64,000 nt of DNA. Origin: CAYWEM01 sp964457225. Its GTDB lineage: Bacteria; Acidobacteriota; Aminicenantia; UBA2199. A program made the position numbers and the translations under genes. The DNA lies in assembly GCA_964457225.1 (NCBI GenBank), contig CAYWEM010000015.1:12317-76316 (forward strand), written 5' to 3'. Numbering within the stretch: position 1 is the stretch's first letter; each line of letters opens with the position of its first letter. Under the pieces are notes generated by a model. It was not told where the DNA came from, searched no databases, and saw nothing but the letters and a program-made list of their open reading frames with translations. Shown here piece by piece: positions 1 through 8,082 of this stretch.

Positions 1-168
1 CTCGCCCCGGAACGTAATGCGGTCTCTGGCTGGATTCACCGGCATCCTGGGATCAGTGACCACCTGATCGTTGACGCTTATTTCACCCAGGTTGATGGCC
101 CGGCGCAGTACCCGTCGGCTGGCGATGCCGGTTTTTTGCAGGAAACCCTGTAAAAGATCTGCTTTCAT
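1..168 (-). CDS. Pseudouridine synthase, RsuA/RluB family (partial)
   Basis: Only the first 56 codons lie in the window; the gene continues past its left edge. The visible part is an S4 RNA-binding domain: it begins MKADLLQGFLQKTGIASRR and continues with an RRAINLGEISVN segment, the usual N-terminus of 16S/23S rRNA pseudouridine synthases of the RsuA/RluB type. S4 domains also occur in other proteins, so the catalytic domain outside the window is needed for certainty. Its ATG overlaps the TGA of the upstream response regulator as ATGA, which implies translational coupling and co-transcription with the two-component genes. Confidence 0.7.
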   Translation of the reverse strand, partial: MKADLLQGFLQKTGIASRRVLRRAINLGEISVNDQVVTDPRMPVNPARDRITFRGE

Positions 169-1508
169 TTCTGAATGTTGAGTTTTTTCATCAATTCGCT
201 CAAGGTGGATGGTTTTATCTGCAGGTCTTCGGCGCTGCGCTTTTGCACCCACTTGTTTTTTTCCAGACTGGCGATGATCAATTGTCTCTTATAGGAGCTG
301 ACCAGCTCGTAAAAATTGCCTTCGCAGGCTTTCCTGGGCCGGGGGCGGATTATTTCCCTCGGCAGGAGATCAATGCGCAGTTTTTTTTCAGAAGCAAGCA
401 GAACGCAGCGCAGAATAGCGTTTTCAAGTTCACGGACGTTGCCGGGCCAGTCGTATTCCACTAGTTTACTGATGAAAGGCTGGTCTAAAGACTGTATTTG
501 TTTCTTGTGTTCCCGGCTGAAACGTTCCAGGAAGGTCTCAGCCAGAAGCGGAATGTCTTCTTTCCTTTCTCGCAGTGGGGGCAGGTGTATGTTGATGATA
601 TTGAGTCGGTAATACAGGTCTTCCCGGAAACTGTTTTCCTGGACTTTTTCCAGCAGGTTGACGTTGGTGGCCGCAATAATGCGGACATCAACCTTGACGG
701 TCTTGTTTGCTCCCAGGGGCTGGAATTCTTTTTCCTGGATGACTCTCAGTATTTTTGCCTGCAGTTCAGGGGTCAGGTTCCCTATTTCATCGATAAAGAT
801 AGTTCCCTGGTGTGCTTCTTCAAAATAGCCCTTTTTATCGCTGTAAGCCCCGGTAAAGGCTCCTTTCTTGTAGCCGAAGAGCAGGCTTTCAAAAAGGGTG
901 GCCGGTATGTTGCTGGAATTAAAGGAAACAAAGGGACGATTGCGGCGGTTTGAGGACTGGTGCAGAGCCTGGGCAATCAGTTCCTTGCCGGTTCCGCTTT
1001 CCCCGCTGATCAACACGGTCGAATTGGTATCGGCTACGCTTTCAACGATGTCCAGAGACTTGAGCAGCATGGGGCTGTTGCCGATTATATTGCTGAACGA
1101 GTACTTTTTGTTCAGGGCTTGTTTTAACTGCCGGTTTTCCCTGGTCAGCCGCCTCTCCTGGATGGATCGCTCGATCTTGTGCTTGAGTTCAACGTTGTTG
1201 AAAGGCTTCTGCAGGTAATCGCAGGCCCCCATTTTTATGGCTTCAATGGCGGTTTCAATGGTGCCGAAAGCGGTCAGGAAGATGACCTTGATTTCCGGGT
1301 CGTCTTTTTTCAGTTCGGCGAAAATCTCCAGGCCCGAAGTTCCGGGAATCATCAGATCCATTATGACCACATCGTGATTGAGGCCGTGATTGGCAAGAGC
1401 CTGGGCCTTGTTTTCAGAGATGGTCAGTTCGAATTCCGGTTTTTTGAAAATACGCCTGAAGATATCGTGAATTATCTTTTCATCGTCAACCAGGTGTATT
1501 GTTTTCAT
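165..1508 (-). CDS. Sigma-54-dependent response regulator (NtrC family)
   Basis: A 447-residue transcriptional activator. A receiver domain (about 1-120) has the acidic pair DDE at 8-10, the phospho-acceptor Asp51 (VVIMDLMIP) and Lys101 (LQKPF). The AAA+ domain has Walker A GESGTGKE at 169-176 and a canonical GAFTGA sigma-54 contact loop at 216-221. A Fis-type helix-turn-helix ends the protein (about 405-447). It should be phosphorylated by the histidine kinase encoded just upstream, whose 3' end overlaps it by 23 bases, and then remodel RNA polymerase-sigma-54 at target promoters. Targets cannot be read from the window. The family call is firm; the regulon is unknown. Confidence 0.95.
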   Translation of the reverse strand: MKTIHLVDDEKIIHDIFRRIFKKPEFELTISENKAQALANHGLNHDVVIMDLMIPGTSGLEIFAELKKDDPEIKVIFLTAFGTIETAIEAIKMGACDYLQKPFNNVELKHKIERSIQERRLTRENRQLKQALNKKYSFSNIIGNSPMLLKSLDIVESVADTNSTVLISGESGTGKELIAQALHQSSNRRNRPFVSFNSSNIPATLFESLLFGYKKGAFTGAYSDKKGYFEEAHQGTIFIDEIGNLTPELQAKILRVIQEKEFQPLGANKTVKVDVRIIAATNVNLLEKVQENSFREDLYYRLNIINIHLPPLRERKEDIPLLAETFLERFSREHKKQIQSLDQPFISKLVEYDWPGNVRELENAILRCVLLASEKKLRIDLLPREIIRPRPRKACEGNFYELVSSYKRQLIIASLEKNKWVQKRSAEDLQIKPSTLSELMKKLNIQK

Positions 1509-4272
1509 TTTCCTCCGTGCTCAAACGTAATGGGCTTTGCTTGGGGAAACTGAGCAGAAAAGTGGTTCCCTGGCCGATACGGCTGGTAACACTTATCTGG
1601 CCGAAGTGTTCCTTGACAATGTTGTATGCTATTGAAAGGCCGAGACCCGTGCCGTGACCGATTTCCTTGGTGGTGAAAAACGGGTCGAATACTTTATCCA
1701 GCTGATTTTCCGACATGCCCCGGCCGAAATCCTCGATACTGATAAGCAAACGGTTTTTTTCCTCCCAGCCTTTCACGATTATTTTCCCGCCCTGGTCCAT
1801 GGCATCCATGGCATTGATAAACAGGTTCATGAAGACCAATTGCAGCCTGGTTGGATAGCCGGCTACGGGGAAAGGCAGGTTTATTTCCTGTTCCACCACT
1901 GTGCCTTTCTTTTTCAACTGGTGATCAAGCAGAGACAAGCTTTCCCTGATAACCCTTTCCAGGTCGACTTCCAAGGGATTCTCACCGCTTTGCCTGGAAA
2001 AATCAAGCAGGGAACGAACTATTTTATTAGCCCGCTGGACCTGCTCCTGGATTCGACCGACCAGTTCCATGTTTTCAGCGGCGTCACCCGGGTTGTCCAG
2101 GATGAACTGGCAGTAGGAGGAAATGCCGGTCAGAGGAGTGTTGACTTCGTGGGCGATGGAAGCGGAAATCATGCCCAGGGAGGCCAGTTTTTCCGAGGTA
2201 AGAAGTTGATTTTGTATCAGAATCTTTTCGCTTATGTCTTCAAAGACAAGGATTTTTCCCAGTTTTTCTCCGACCGGACTGGTCAAATCAGAAATGTAAA
2301 TGTCAAAAGCAGCCTCTTCATTCAGCAGGGGCAGGCGAACGTTGTGCAGCAGTCCCCGGCTGTACTGACGCCCGCTGACCCGTTTGGCCAGGGAGGCGGG
2401 GAAAAGGCCGGCGAATTTTTCCTTGAGGGCTTTTTCCCGGGGCAGGGGATATTTTTCTTCCATGAACCTGTTCCATGAGGCGATATTTCCTTCTGGGTCA
2501 AGAACTACTATGCCTAAATTTATGTTTTCAATGATGTTTTCGTTGAATTCTTTCAAGAAGTTGAGCGTATCGAGTTGGTTCTCGAGCTCAGTATAAAGCA
2601 GGGCGTTTTCCACGGCCAGGGTCAGCGAAGAGGAAACACTGCCGAGTATTTCCCAGTCTTCGAAGCTGAGGTAGTTTTTGTCGCTCTTCCTGCCGATTGC
2701 CACAAAACCGATCAGGCGCTGGTTGTTTCTCAGGGAAAGAAACTGGAAAAAACCCTTGTGTGAAAAGAAAGGAGCGTCTTCCGGATACTTGGTTTTGAAT
2801 TCCTGGGCCGACAGAAAGACCATGTGCTCAGCGGCGCACAGATCCTGGAGAAAAGACGGAGATATACTGATCGTTTTCTTGTCCGGCAGAAGTTGAAAGA
2901 AGCCGTTGCGGGAGTCGATAATCAGGGCCGAGTCCTGCAACTGGAAGCCCCGATTGATGATACCCAGGAAATCGGAAGCCAGGGAGCCGAGGTCGCGCTG
3001 GCTGCGGATGGATACTTCCAGTTCCTTGAGCTTGTTTTTGAAATGAAATGTGCCCCGGGCGAAAAGACGTTCGAAATACTTGTTGAGATTGGTCTCAATC
3101 GGCTTGAAAAGCAGGCCGGCCATCAGGATGGCGGCGATTGACCAGAAAATTCCGAGCAGCTTATTCTGCTCAATGTTCAATCCCAGGAAAAGATAAATGC
3201 CGAATATGAAAACAAAAATCGATGAAACCGAAAGTGTTTTTTTTATTACGTTTTCAATGGCGATAAATTTCTTGTGGGCCAGGAAAAAGGTCAGGCTCAG
3301 GGGGAAAAACAGCAGGGCCGCGGTAGTCAGGATGGTCAGCCAGGCCGGAAGAGAGTCCAGGCGGCTGGCTTGCCAGATGTAAAAGGCCAGGGCCACCAGG
3401 GCCAGCAGAATTCCAGAAAGCGGCAATATGTAACGTTTTCTTCCCTTGGCCAGGATCAGTTTCAGGTTGGCGGCGAGGAATAAAACCATGGCCAGAAAAA
3501 GAAAAACAACCGCATACTTGTTGCTGACCAGGCGAAAGAACTCGATAACCGCGACCAGGGATTCATTGATCGGATCAGTGCTGGCTTTGACGGTAAAATA
3601 GGCCTGCAGGGTGAGAATAGTAGTCGGTACCATGTAAACCATGAAAAGCAGGGGCCGGATATACCTGCTATGCAGGATTTTTGACTTGATGGGAAAGTAA
3701 AGCGCGTAGTGAATCAGCAGTGCCGGGAAAAAGGCGAATGATACATTGTCCAGGATCAGGTAAAGGAAGTCGGCGCTATGGTAATCCCCGGTTGGGGAGA
3801 AGATCAGGAAACCGGAAAAGGTCAGGGTTAAAAGAAAGAAGATCGGGGGAGCTGATATGTCTTCCTTTTCGCTGGTCTGCACGTAAAGCAGTCTCAGGGC
3901 CAGCAGAATGAAAAGAATGCCGATAAAGGCCAGGAAGTAATACAGGCCTGGAGTAAATCTGCGGGTGATATCCACGCCGAGGTTTTGCAGCAGGGAGTCC
4001 CTTTCAACTTCATAACGGCAATAGTTGCGGTTTTCAATCGCCCTGGCCAGATCAACATGGTCATTGATCACGAACAGGTTTACGGTAAGTAAAAGGTCTC
4101 CCGGCCGGACTGGGTGGTTGTGCGGGGCTTCCAGGCAGACCAGGCCTTTTTCCGTGGCCTGCCAGAGAATGCCGTCGCTGGAGGAGCTCCATTTAAGTTT
4201 TTCAAAGATGTTGGCCAAGCCCAGAACTATGAACAGCAGAAAGAAAAAATGCCAGTAATAGCGCTTGATCAT
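1486..4272 (-). CDS. Multi-domain sensor histidine kinase (PDZ-like, multi-TM, GAF, PAS)
   Basis: A 928-residue membrane kinase. One N-terminal TM helix (about 5-22) precedes a short extracytoplasmic region resembling a PDZ fold (about 28-95, VRPGDLLLTVN). Around eight hydrophobic segments follow (about 108-370), then a GAF-like region (about 420-560), a PAS domain (about 575-690), HisKA with phospho-acceptor His708 (ASIAHEVNTPL) and an HATPase domain with N, G1 and G2 boxes (NLFINAMDAM, DFGRGM, GTGLGLS). The architecture suggests sensing at or within the membrane. It probably phosphorylates the sigma-54 regulator whose gene overlaps its 3' end. Its ATG overlaps the stop of the upstream small secreted protein (ATGA), so that protein may be a partner. 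Confidence 0.9.
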   Translation of the reverse strand: MIKRYYWHFFFLLFIVLGLANIFEKLKWSSSSDGILWQATEKGLVCLEAPHNHPVRPGDLLLTVNLFVINDHVDLARAIENRNYCRYEVERDSLLQNLGVDITRRFTPGLYYFLAFIGILFILLALRLLYVQTSEKEDISAPPIFFLLTLTFSGFLIFSPTGDYHSADFLYLILDNVSFAFFPALLIHYALYFPIKSKILHSRYIRPLLFMVYMVPTTILTLQAYFTVKASTDPINESLVAVIEFFRLVSNKYAVVFLFLAMVLFLAANLKLILAKGRKRYILPLSGILLALVALAFYIWQASRLDSLPAWLTILTTAALLFFPLSLTFFLAHKKFIAIENVIKKTLSVSSIFVFIFGIYLFLGLNIEQNKLLGIFWSIAAILMAGLLFKPIETNLNKYFERLFARGTFHFKNKLKELEVSIRSQRDLGSLASDFLGIINRGFQLQDSALIIDSRNGFFQLLPDKKTISISPSFLQDLCAAEHMVFLSAQEFKTKYPEDAPFFSHKGFFQFLSLRNNQRLIGFVAIGRKSDKNYLSFEDWEILGSVSSSLTLAVENALLYTELENQLDTLNFLKEFNENIIENINLGIVVLDPEGNIASWNRFMEEKYPLPREKALKEKFAGLFPASLAKRVSGRQYSRGLLHNVRLPLLNEEAAFDIYISDLTSPVGEKLGKILVFEDISEKILIQNQLLTSEKLASLGMISASIAHEVNTPLTGISSYCQFILDNPGDAAENMELVGRIQEQVQRANKIVRSLLDFSRQSGENPLEVDLERVIRESLSLLDHQLKKKGTVVEQEINLPFPVAGYPTRLQLVFMNLFINAMDAMDQGGKIIVKGWEEKNRLLISIEDFGRGMSENQLDKVFDPFFTTKEIGHGTGLGLSIAYNIVKEHFGQISVTSRIGQGTTFLLSFPKQSPLRLSTEENENNTPG

Positions 4273-4559
4273 AAAAAAGGCGAGGGCCGGGCGATGCGGA
4301 AGGCCCAGATGACCTGTTCTTTTCTTTCCAGGGTCGGCAATTGCCTTTGAAATGCTTTTCTGGCGAAATACTCCTGGCTCAGAGGAAACATCAGCGGGTC
4401 ATCGATCTGCAGTTCCTGATCCTGGTATTCCTGGTCCTGCCGTACTTCGGACTGCCCGGGAGGGGATGATATCAGGTAAGGGTTATCAGGAGGCGCAGGA
4501 TCATTGGAAAAAACCTGGGCCGCAAAAAAAACAAGTGCTGTGAACAAAAGTATCTTCAT
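4269..4559 (-). CDS. Small secreted hypothetical protein, first gene of the two-component operon
   Basis: A 96-residue protein with a clear signal peptide (MKILLFTALVFFAAQVFSND) and a short polar mature part rich in Pro, Gln, Asp and Glu; no cysteine and no family I recognise. Its stop overlaps the start of the sensor kinase by four bases, so the three genes seem to form one transcript. Secretion plus tight coupling to a kinase with an extracytoplasmic PDZ-like region makes a sensor accessory role possible, but that is inference from context only. No Shine-Dalgarno is visible, and a TATAAT-like box lies only about 15 bases before the ATG. Confidence 0.7.
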   Translation of the reverse strand: MKILLFTALVFFAAQVFSNDPAPPDNPYLISSPPGQSEVRQDQEYQDQELQIDDPLMFPLSQEYFARKAFQRQLPTLERKEQVIWAFRIARPSPFL

Positions 4560-4573
4560 GACTTTTGGTTTCG

Positions 4574-4603
4574 ATTATAGCAAAAAGCAAATAGAAAGAG
4601 CAA
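4574..4603 (-). promoter_or_regulatory. Putative promoter of the secreted protein/kinase/regulator operon
   Basis: On the minus strand a perfect TATAAT (plus-strand 4574-4579) is preceded at 18 bases by TTGCTC (4598-4603). The -35 match is weak. The predicted start of transcription would leave a leader of only about 8 bases before the ATG at 4559. Confidence 0.45.
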
Positions 4604-4646
4604 ATCGGAATACCTGCCTTTTGTTTTTTCCAATCGGCATTTTTTG

Positions 4647-4675
4647 TTGACATGCTTTTTTTCTTGTGATATATT
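4647..4675 (+). promoter_or_regulatory. Sigma-70-type promoter of the FmdB-like gene
   Basis: TTGACA at 4647-4652, a 17-base spacer and TATATT at 4670-4675. Because it lies inside the upstream extension of the open frame, it supports the ATG at 4695 rather than the earlier one at 4644. Confidence 0.75.
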
Positions 4676-4694
4676 AGCTGACGGAGAAAGTAGA

Positions 4695-4949
4695 ATGCCT
4701 ATTTATGAGTACAAATGTTTTTTGTGCGGCAAGGTGTTTGAGTTTCTTCAGAGTATCAAGTCCGCTCCTGTTTCCAAGTGCATAGCCTGCGGCGGACAAG
4801 TGGAGCGCCTGGTTTCCCGATCATCTTTTCAATTGAAAGGCGGCGGCTGGTATGTGACCGATTATACTGGAAAAACCGGTACTGCCGAAAAGCCGTCGAA
4901 AAGTGCTGAAAAGAAGACAGAAGGTGACACGGAAAATGCCCAGGTTTAG
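4695..4949 (+). CDS. FmdB-family zinc-ribbon protein
   Basis: An 84-residue protein beginning MPIYEYKC with two CxxC pairs, Cys8/Cys11 and Cys29/Cys32, which form the small zinc ribbon typical of the FmdB/regulatory-zinc-ribbon family. The C-terminal half is Lys/Glu-rich and probably disordered. The ATG at 4695 is chosen because GGAG lies 8 bases upstream and a good promoter overlaps the longer frame. The family is common, is named after a putative formamidase regulator, and has no firmly established general function. Confidence 0.85.
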   Translation: MPIYEYKCFLCGKVFEFLQSIKSAPVSKCIACGGQVERLVSRSSFQLKGGGWYVTDYTGKTGTAEKPSKSAEKKTEGDTENAQV

Positions 4950-5006
4950 CAGCCTTTCCATCTCTCCCCCCTTAAAATAAACCATATCTCCCACCAAAAA
5001 AAAACA

Positions 5007-5029
5007 GGTCCCCCGTTACATGGGGGACC
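5007..5029 (-). terminator. Strong hairpin with terminator geometry on the minus strand
   Basis: GGTCCCCC (5007-5014) and GGGGGACC (5022-5029) form a perfect 8-bp stem around a 7-base loop. On the minus strand the stem is followed by a run of nine T, the classic intrinsic-terminator layout; on the plus strand no T-run follows. It lies between two plus-strand genes, so it would stop leftward antisense transcription. Confidence 0.65.
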
Positions 5030-5052
5030 CCCGCCTTTCACTTCCCCGGCTA

Positions 5053-5081
5053 TTGACAAAGTTTGAATTTTTTTTTACTCT
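5053..5081 (+). promoter_or_regulatory. Putative cheY promoter
   Basis: A perfect TTGACA at 5053-5058 with TACTCT at 5076-5081 (17-base spacer). The -10 match is only partial. AAAGGAGC follows as the Shine-Dalgarno before the ATG at 5106. Confidence 0.5.
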
Positions 5082-5105
5082 TTAAAAACCTTAAAGGAGC
5101 TGAGA

Positions 5106-5459
5106 ATGAAATTTTTAGTAGTCGATGATTCCTCGACCATGAGACGGATTATCAAGAATTCCCTGCAGCGTATCGGCTTCAATGACGTAGTTGAAGCTGA
5201 AAACGGCAAAGAAGGCCTGGAAGCACTGGCCGGCATTGACATAATCCTGACCGACTGGAACATGCCGGAAATGGACGGCCTGGAATTTGTCAAGAGAGTC
5301 AGGGCCCAGAATGCTGCCATTCCCATCCTGATGGTCACCACCAACGCCGCCAAGGACGATATAATCGAAGCCTTAAAAAATGGAGTCAACAACTACATCG
5401 TTAAACCTTTCACTCCGGAAACCCTGAAGGAAAAAGTGGAAGCCCTGCTGAAGGGATGA
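5106..5459 (+). CDS. cheY: Chemotaxis response regulator CheY
   Basis: A 117-residue stand-alone receiver domain. It carries the acidic pocket Asp7/Asp8, phospho-acceptor Asp50 (ILTDWNMPEMDG), the Thr78/Thr79 switch position, the aromatic switch Tyr97 and Lys100 (NNYIVKPF). The VNNYIVKPF segment is characteristic of true CheY proteins, which bind the flagellar switch when phosphorylated. The next gene, three bases downstream, encodes a CheZ-like phosphatase, which supports the chemotaxis assignment. No receptors, CheA or CheW are in the window, so the upstream kinase lies elsewhere. Confidence 0.92.
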   Translation: MKFLVVDDSSTMRRIIKNSLQRIGFNDVVEAENGKEGLEALAGIDIILTDWNMPEMDGLEFVKRVRAQNAAIPILMVTTNAAKDDIIEALKNGVNNYIVKPFTPETLKEKVEALLKG

Positions 5460-5462
5460 ACG

Positions 5463-6029
5463 ATGGACCAGAAAGAAATTGACCGAATAATCCAGGGCGG
5501 CAGCCTTGAAGATTTCAACCGCCGGCAGGAAAAGCTGGTAGACAACATTCAGGGCCTGGAAGCTGAAAGCAAGGCTTCAGGGAAAGGCAGGGTGATCGGT
5601 CAATTGTCGAATGTGACCGAGGATTCGGAGGTCGGAACCAACATGGTTATGAACTACCTGGAAAACGTCATGACCATAACCGCCAAGTTCAAGACCTTTC
5701 TGGATGACTGTTCCCGCAGGACCAGCCAGGATCCGGCCGCGGTCGAAGTGGAAAGCCTTATCAAGTATTCCCAGGACTCCCTCTTCCTGATCGAAGATTT
5801 GCTTTTCAATGCCATGGACGCCTTTCAATTCCAGGACATCAACCGCCAGAAGCTGCTCAAGGTAATGTACACGCTGGGAAAACTGAATTCTTACTTGAAC
5901 GAGCTACTCGGGGCCAGTGAAAACATGGGTGATTCCTTCGGCAGGCAGATCGAGAATAAGGAATTGCTCAAGGACAAGGAAAAAAAAGAAGTCGATGATC
6001 TGATTGCGGAATACAAGAGTGGTAACTGA
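5463..6029 (+). CDS. cheZ: CheZ-like protein phosphatase
   Basis: A 188-residue, almost entirely helical protein. Near residues 121-131 it reads FQFQDINRQKL, matching the CheZ active-site helix in which an Asp and a Gln four residues apart (here Asp125 and Gln129) attack CheY-phosphate. Length is close to that of known CheZ proteins (about 200-215), with a short Lys/Glu-rich C-terminal tail in place of the usual CheY-binding peptide. It follows cheY by three bases and presumably dephosphorylates CheY-P. Overall similarity to proteobacterial CheZ looks low, so the call rests on the motif, the helical nature and the neighbour. Confidence 0.82.
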   Translation: MDQKEIDRIIQGGSLEDFNRRQEKLVDNIQGLEAESKASGKGRVIGQLSNVTEDSEVGTNMVMNYLENVMTITAKFKTFLDDCSRRTSQDPAAVEVESLIKYSQDSLFLIEDLLFNAMDAFQFQDINRQKLLKVMYTLGKLNSYLNELLGASENMGDSFGRQIENKELLKDKEKKEVDDLIAEYKSGN

Positions 6030-6041
6030 TTCTTTTCAGGC

Positions 6042-6491
6042 TTAAACTGGATCGTTTTTTTTCTCGATGAAGAAAGTTACCGGACCATCGTTGACCAGGT
6101 CCACTTCCATCATGGCTCCGAAAACCCCTGGTTCGACCTGAACATATTCCGCCAGTCGCCGGTTGAACAGATCGTACAATTCTTCCGCCCGGCCTGGGTT
6201 TTCAGCGGAAGTAAAGTCCGGGCGCCGCCCTCTGGCCAGGCTGGCGGCCAGGGTGAACTGGGAGATAGACAAAACGGCGCCCCCGGATTCCAGCAGGGAA
6301 AGGTTCATCTTGCCCTCGGCGTCCGGGAATACTCTCAAGTTCAGAATTTTTTCCGCCATGAAGTCGATTTCCTTTTGCCCGTCACCCCTTTCAAAGGCTG
6401 TGAGCAGCACCAGTCCCGGGCCGATGGCGCCGCAAGTCCGGCTCCCCACCCTGACGCTGGCTCGACTTACTCTCTGCAGTACTGTTTTCAT
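6042..6491 (-). CDS. dtd: D-aminoacyl-tRNA deacylase
   Basis: A 149-residue protein of normal DTD length. It begins MKTVLQRVSRASVRV and carries the two diagnostic active-site motifs SQFTL (77-81) and GPVT (136-139), in which the cis-Gly-Pro dipeptide gives chiral rejection of L-amino acids. It hydrolyses D-aminoacyl (and some glycyl) tRNAs in the cytoplasm. The frame extends 34 codons upstream, but the start at 6491 matches the family's N-terminus. It lies 31 bases downstream of mtnA and probably shares its transcript. Its 3' end faces cheZ with only 12 bases between the stop codons. Confidence 0.93.
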   Translation of the reverse strand: MKTVLQRVSRASVRVGSRTCGAIGPGLVLLTAFERGDGQKEIDFMAEKILNLRVFPDAEGKMNLSLLESGGAVLSISQFTLAASLARGRRPDFTSAENPGRAEELYDLFNRRLAEYVQVEPGVFGAMMEVDLVNDGPVTFFIEKKNDPV

Positions 6492-6522
6492 GATGCCAAT
6501 CCGCTTCGCCTGCTTGGGTTTC

Positions 6523-7572
6523 TCAGCTGAAACCCGAATCCTGATTCTTTGCCAATGCGGCCAGGCTTTCCCGGAAAGGCGTGTGGATAACACCTCGCTC
6601 GGTGATTATGGCCTTGATCAGCGTTGCCGGAGTGACGTCAAACGCCGGGTGTCTGGTCCTGGTATTGGGCCTGGCTATAGGCAGGCCCTGGAAAAAAAGC
6701 ACCTCACTGCCTGGTCGCTCTTCAATAGGAATACCGGCGCCTGATTCGGTGGCATAATCAACCGTGGACATGGGCGCGGCCACGTAAAAGGGGATATTGT
6801 GATGAGCCGCGGCAATGGCCAGGCTGTAAGTGCCGATCTTGTTGGCCGTGTCGCCGTTGGCCGCGATGCGGTCGGCTCCGACTATAACCGCGTTTATCCG
6901 CTCGGTCTTCATGATGTGAGCGGCCATTGAATCGGTCAGTAAAACAACGGGAATGTCATCACGCTGTAATTCCCAGGTGGTCAGGCGGGCACCTTGGAGA
7001 AAAGGCCTGGTTTCATTGGCGTAAACTTCGATGTTCTTGCCGGCGGCCACGGCCGCCCGTACCACGCCCAGGGCGGTGCCGAATCCCGCGGTCGCCAGCG
7101 CTCCGGCATTGCAATGAGTCATGATGCGGTCTCCGTTATTCAGCAGTTCGGCTCCGTGTGATCCCAGGCGGCGGTTGATTTCAACGTCTTGCCGGTCGAT
7201 CAACTGGGCTTCGGCGATCAGTTTCCGCTTCAGACCAAGCAAATCCATATACTTGTGGTCGTTGAATAAACGTTCCATTCTTTTCGCCGCCCAGAAGAGG
7301 TTGACCGCGGTTGGTCTGGTTGCGGTGATGATGCGGCTTATTTCCCTGAAAGCTTCATCCGGATTGGAGTCGGACTGCAGGTTGTTGAAACCCAGGGCGA
7401 TACCCATGGCCGCGGCTACTCCTATGGCCGGTGCCCCGCGAATGACCATGCGGCTGATGCTCTCGGCCACCTGGTAATGAGTCGTGTGTTCGACGATTTT
7501 TTCTTCCTGAGGCAGTAAGCGCTGGTCGAGCATGTAAACCTTGTCATTACGCCAATAAATCACTGGTTCCAT
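6523..7572 (-). CDS. mtnA: Methylthioribose-1-phosphate isomerase
   Basis: A 349-residue protein, the usual MtnA length. Conserved stretches include RGAPAIGVAAAMG near 45-57, a THCNAGALAT segment bearing the catalytic Cys, and GADRIAANGDTANKIGTY bearing the catalytic Asp. It converts 5-methylthioribose-1-phosphate to the ribulose form in methionine salvage. No other salvage genes are nearby, so the rest of the pathway must be elsewhere. The fold is shared with eIF2B-like proteins, but the motifs are those of MtnA. A good promoter lies directly upstream, and GGAG precedes the ATG. Confidence 0.95.
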   Translation of the reverse strand: MEPVIYWRNDKVYMLDQRLLPQEEKIVEHTTHYQVAESISRMVIRGAPAIGVAAAMGIALGFNNLQSDSNPDEAFREISRIITATRPTAVNLFWAAKRMERLFNDHKYMDLLGLKRKLIAEAQLIDRQDVEINRRLGSHGAELLNNGDRIMTHCNAGALATAGFGTALGVVRAAVAAGKNIEVYANETRPFLQGARLTTWELQRDDIPVVLLTDSMAAHIMKTERINAVIVGADRIAANGDTANKIGTYSLAIAAAHHNIPFYVAAPMSTVDYATESGAGIPIEERPGSEVLFFQGLPIARPNTRTRHPAFDVTPATLIKAIITERGVIHTPFRESLAALAKNQDSGFS

Positions 7573-7588
7573 ACGGTCTCCTGGCCTG

Positions 7589-7617
7589 AGTATAATCGAG
7601 ATCGGCTTTCATGGCAA
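7589..7617 (-). promoter_or_regulatory. mtnA-dtd promoter
   Basis: On the minus strand TTGCCA (plus 7612-7617), a 17-base spacer and TATACT (7589-7594). Both hexamers match the sigma-70 consensus at five of six positions. The leader would be about 10 bases. Confidence 0.65.
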
Positions 7618-7696
7618 CCTTTGCTTCCATCCGCTGGTCGTTTTTTTCCAATCCCTTTGTTTCAATGGCTGTTAGACTGAAAGAAAGGAGGATTTA

Positions 7697-8068
7697 ATGA
7701 AAAAACTGCTGAGTTTCTTTGAAATTCCCAGTGCCGATTTCCAGCGGGCCTGTGATTTCTATGCCCGGGTTTTTGGAATCGAGCTCGAGATCTGTGCCTG
7801 CCGGGAAGAAAAAATGGCCTTCTTCCCGGCTGATGAGAACGGCCCCAGCGGAGCACTGATCTACAGTGCCGATTACCGGCCGGGCCCTGAAGGTGTATTG
7901 ATCAGTTTTGGCGCCGACCCCGACCTTGACGTTGTTCTCTCCCGGGTCAGCCCGGCCGGCGGCAGGGTGTTGGTGCCAAAAACCAGGATTGACGCTGAAG
8001 ACCTGGGTTGGTTCGCCGTATTTGCCGATTCCGAAGGCAACCGGATCGGACTTCATTCACGGGCCTAG
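7697..8068 (+). CDS. VOC (glyoxalase/bleomycin-resistance) family protein
   Basis: A 123-residue protein with the paired beta-alpha-beta-beta-beta layout of the vicinal-oxygen-chelate fold: it starts with FFEIPSADFQRACDFYARVFG and ends with a FAVFADSEGNRIGLHS strand pair typical of this family. Such proteins bind a metal and act as glyoxalases, dioxygenases or resistance proteins; the substrate cannot be inferred. AAAGGAGG gives a strong ribosome site six bases before the ATG. An AraC-type regulator follows after 90 bases, a common arrangement for VOC genes, although a strong hairpin and a separate promoter lie between them. Confidence 0.88.
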   Translation: MKKLLSFFEIPSADFQRACDFYARVFGIELEICACREEKMAFFPADENGPSGALIYSADYRPGPEGVLISFGADPDLDVVLSRVSPAGGRVLVPKTRIDAEDLGWFAVFADSEGNRIGLHSRA

Positions 8069-8082
8069 CCTGAAAAACCAGG

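Noticed and set aside
6035..6062. TTCAG/CTGGA hairpin followed by T8 as the cheZ terminator
   Set aside because: The stem is only five pairs including a G-U and is followed by three bases before the T-run; too weak to call, though cheYZ has no better candidate.
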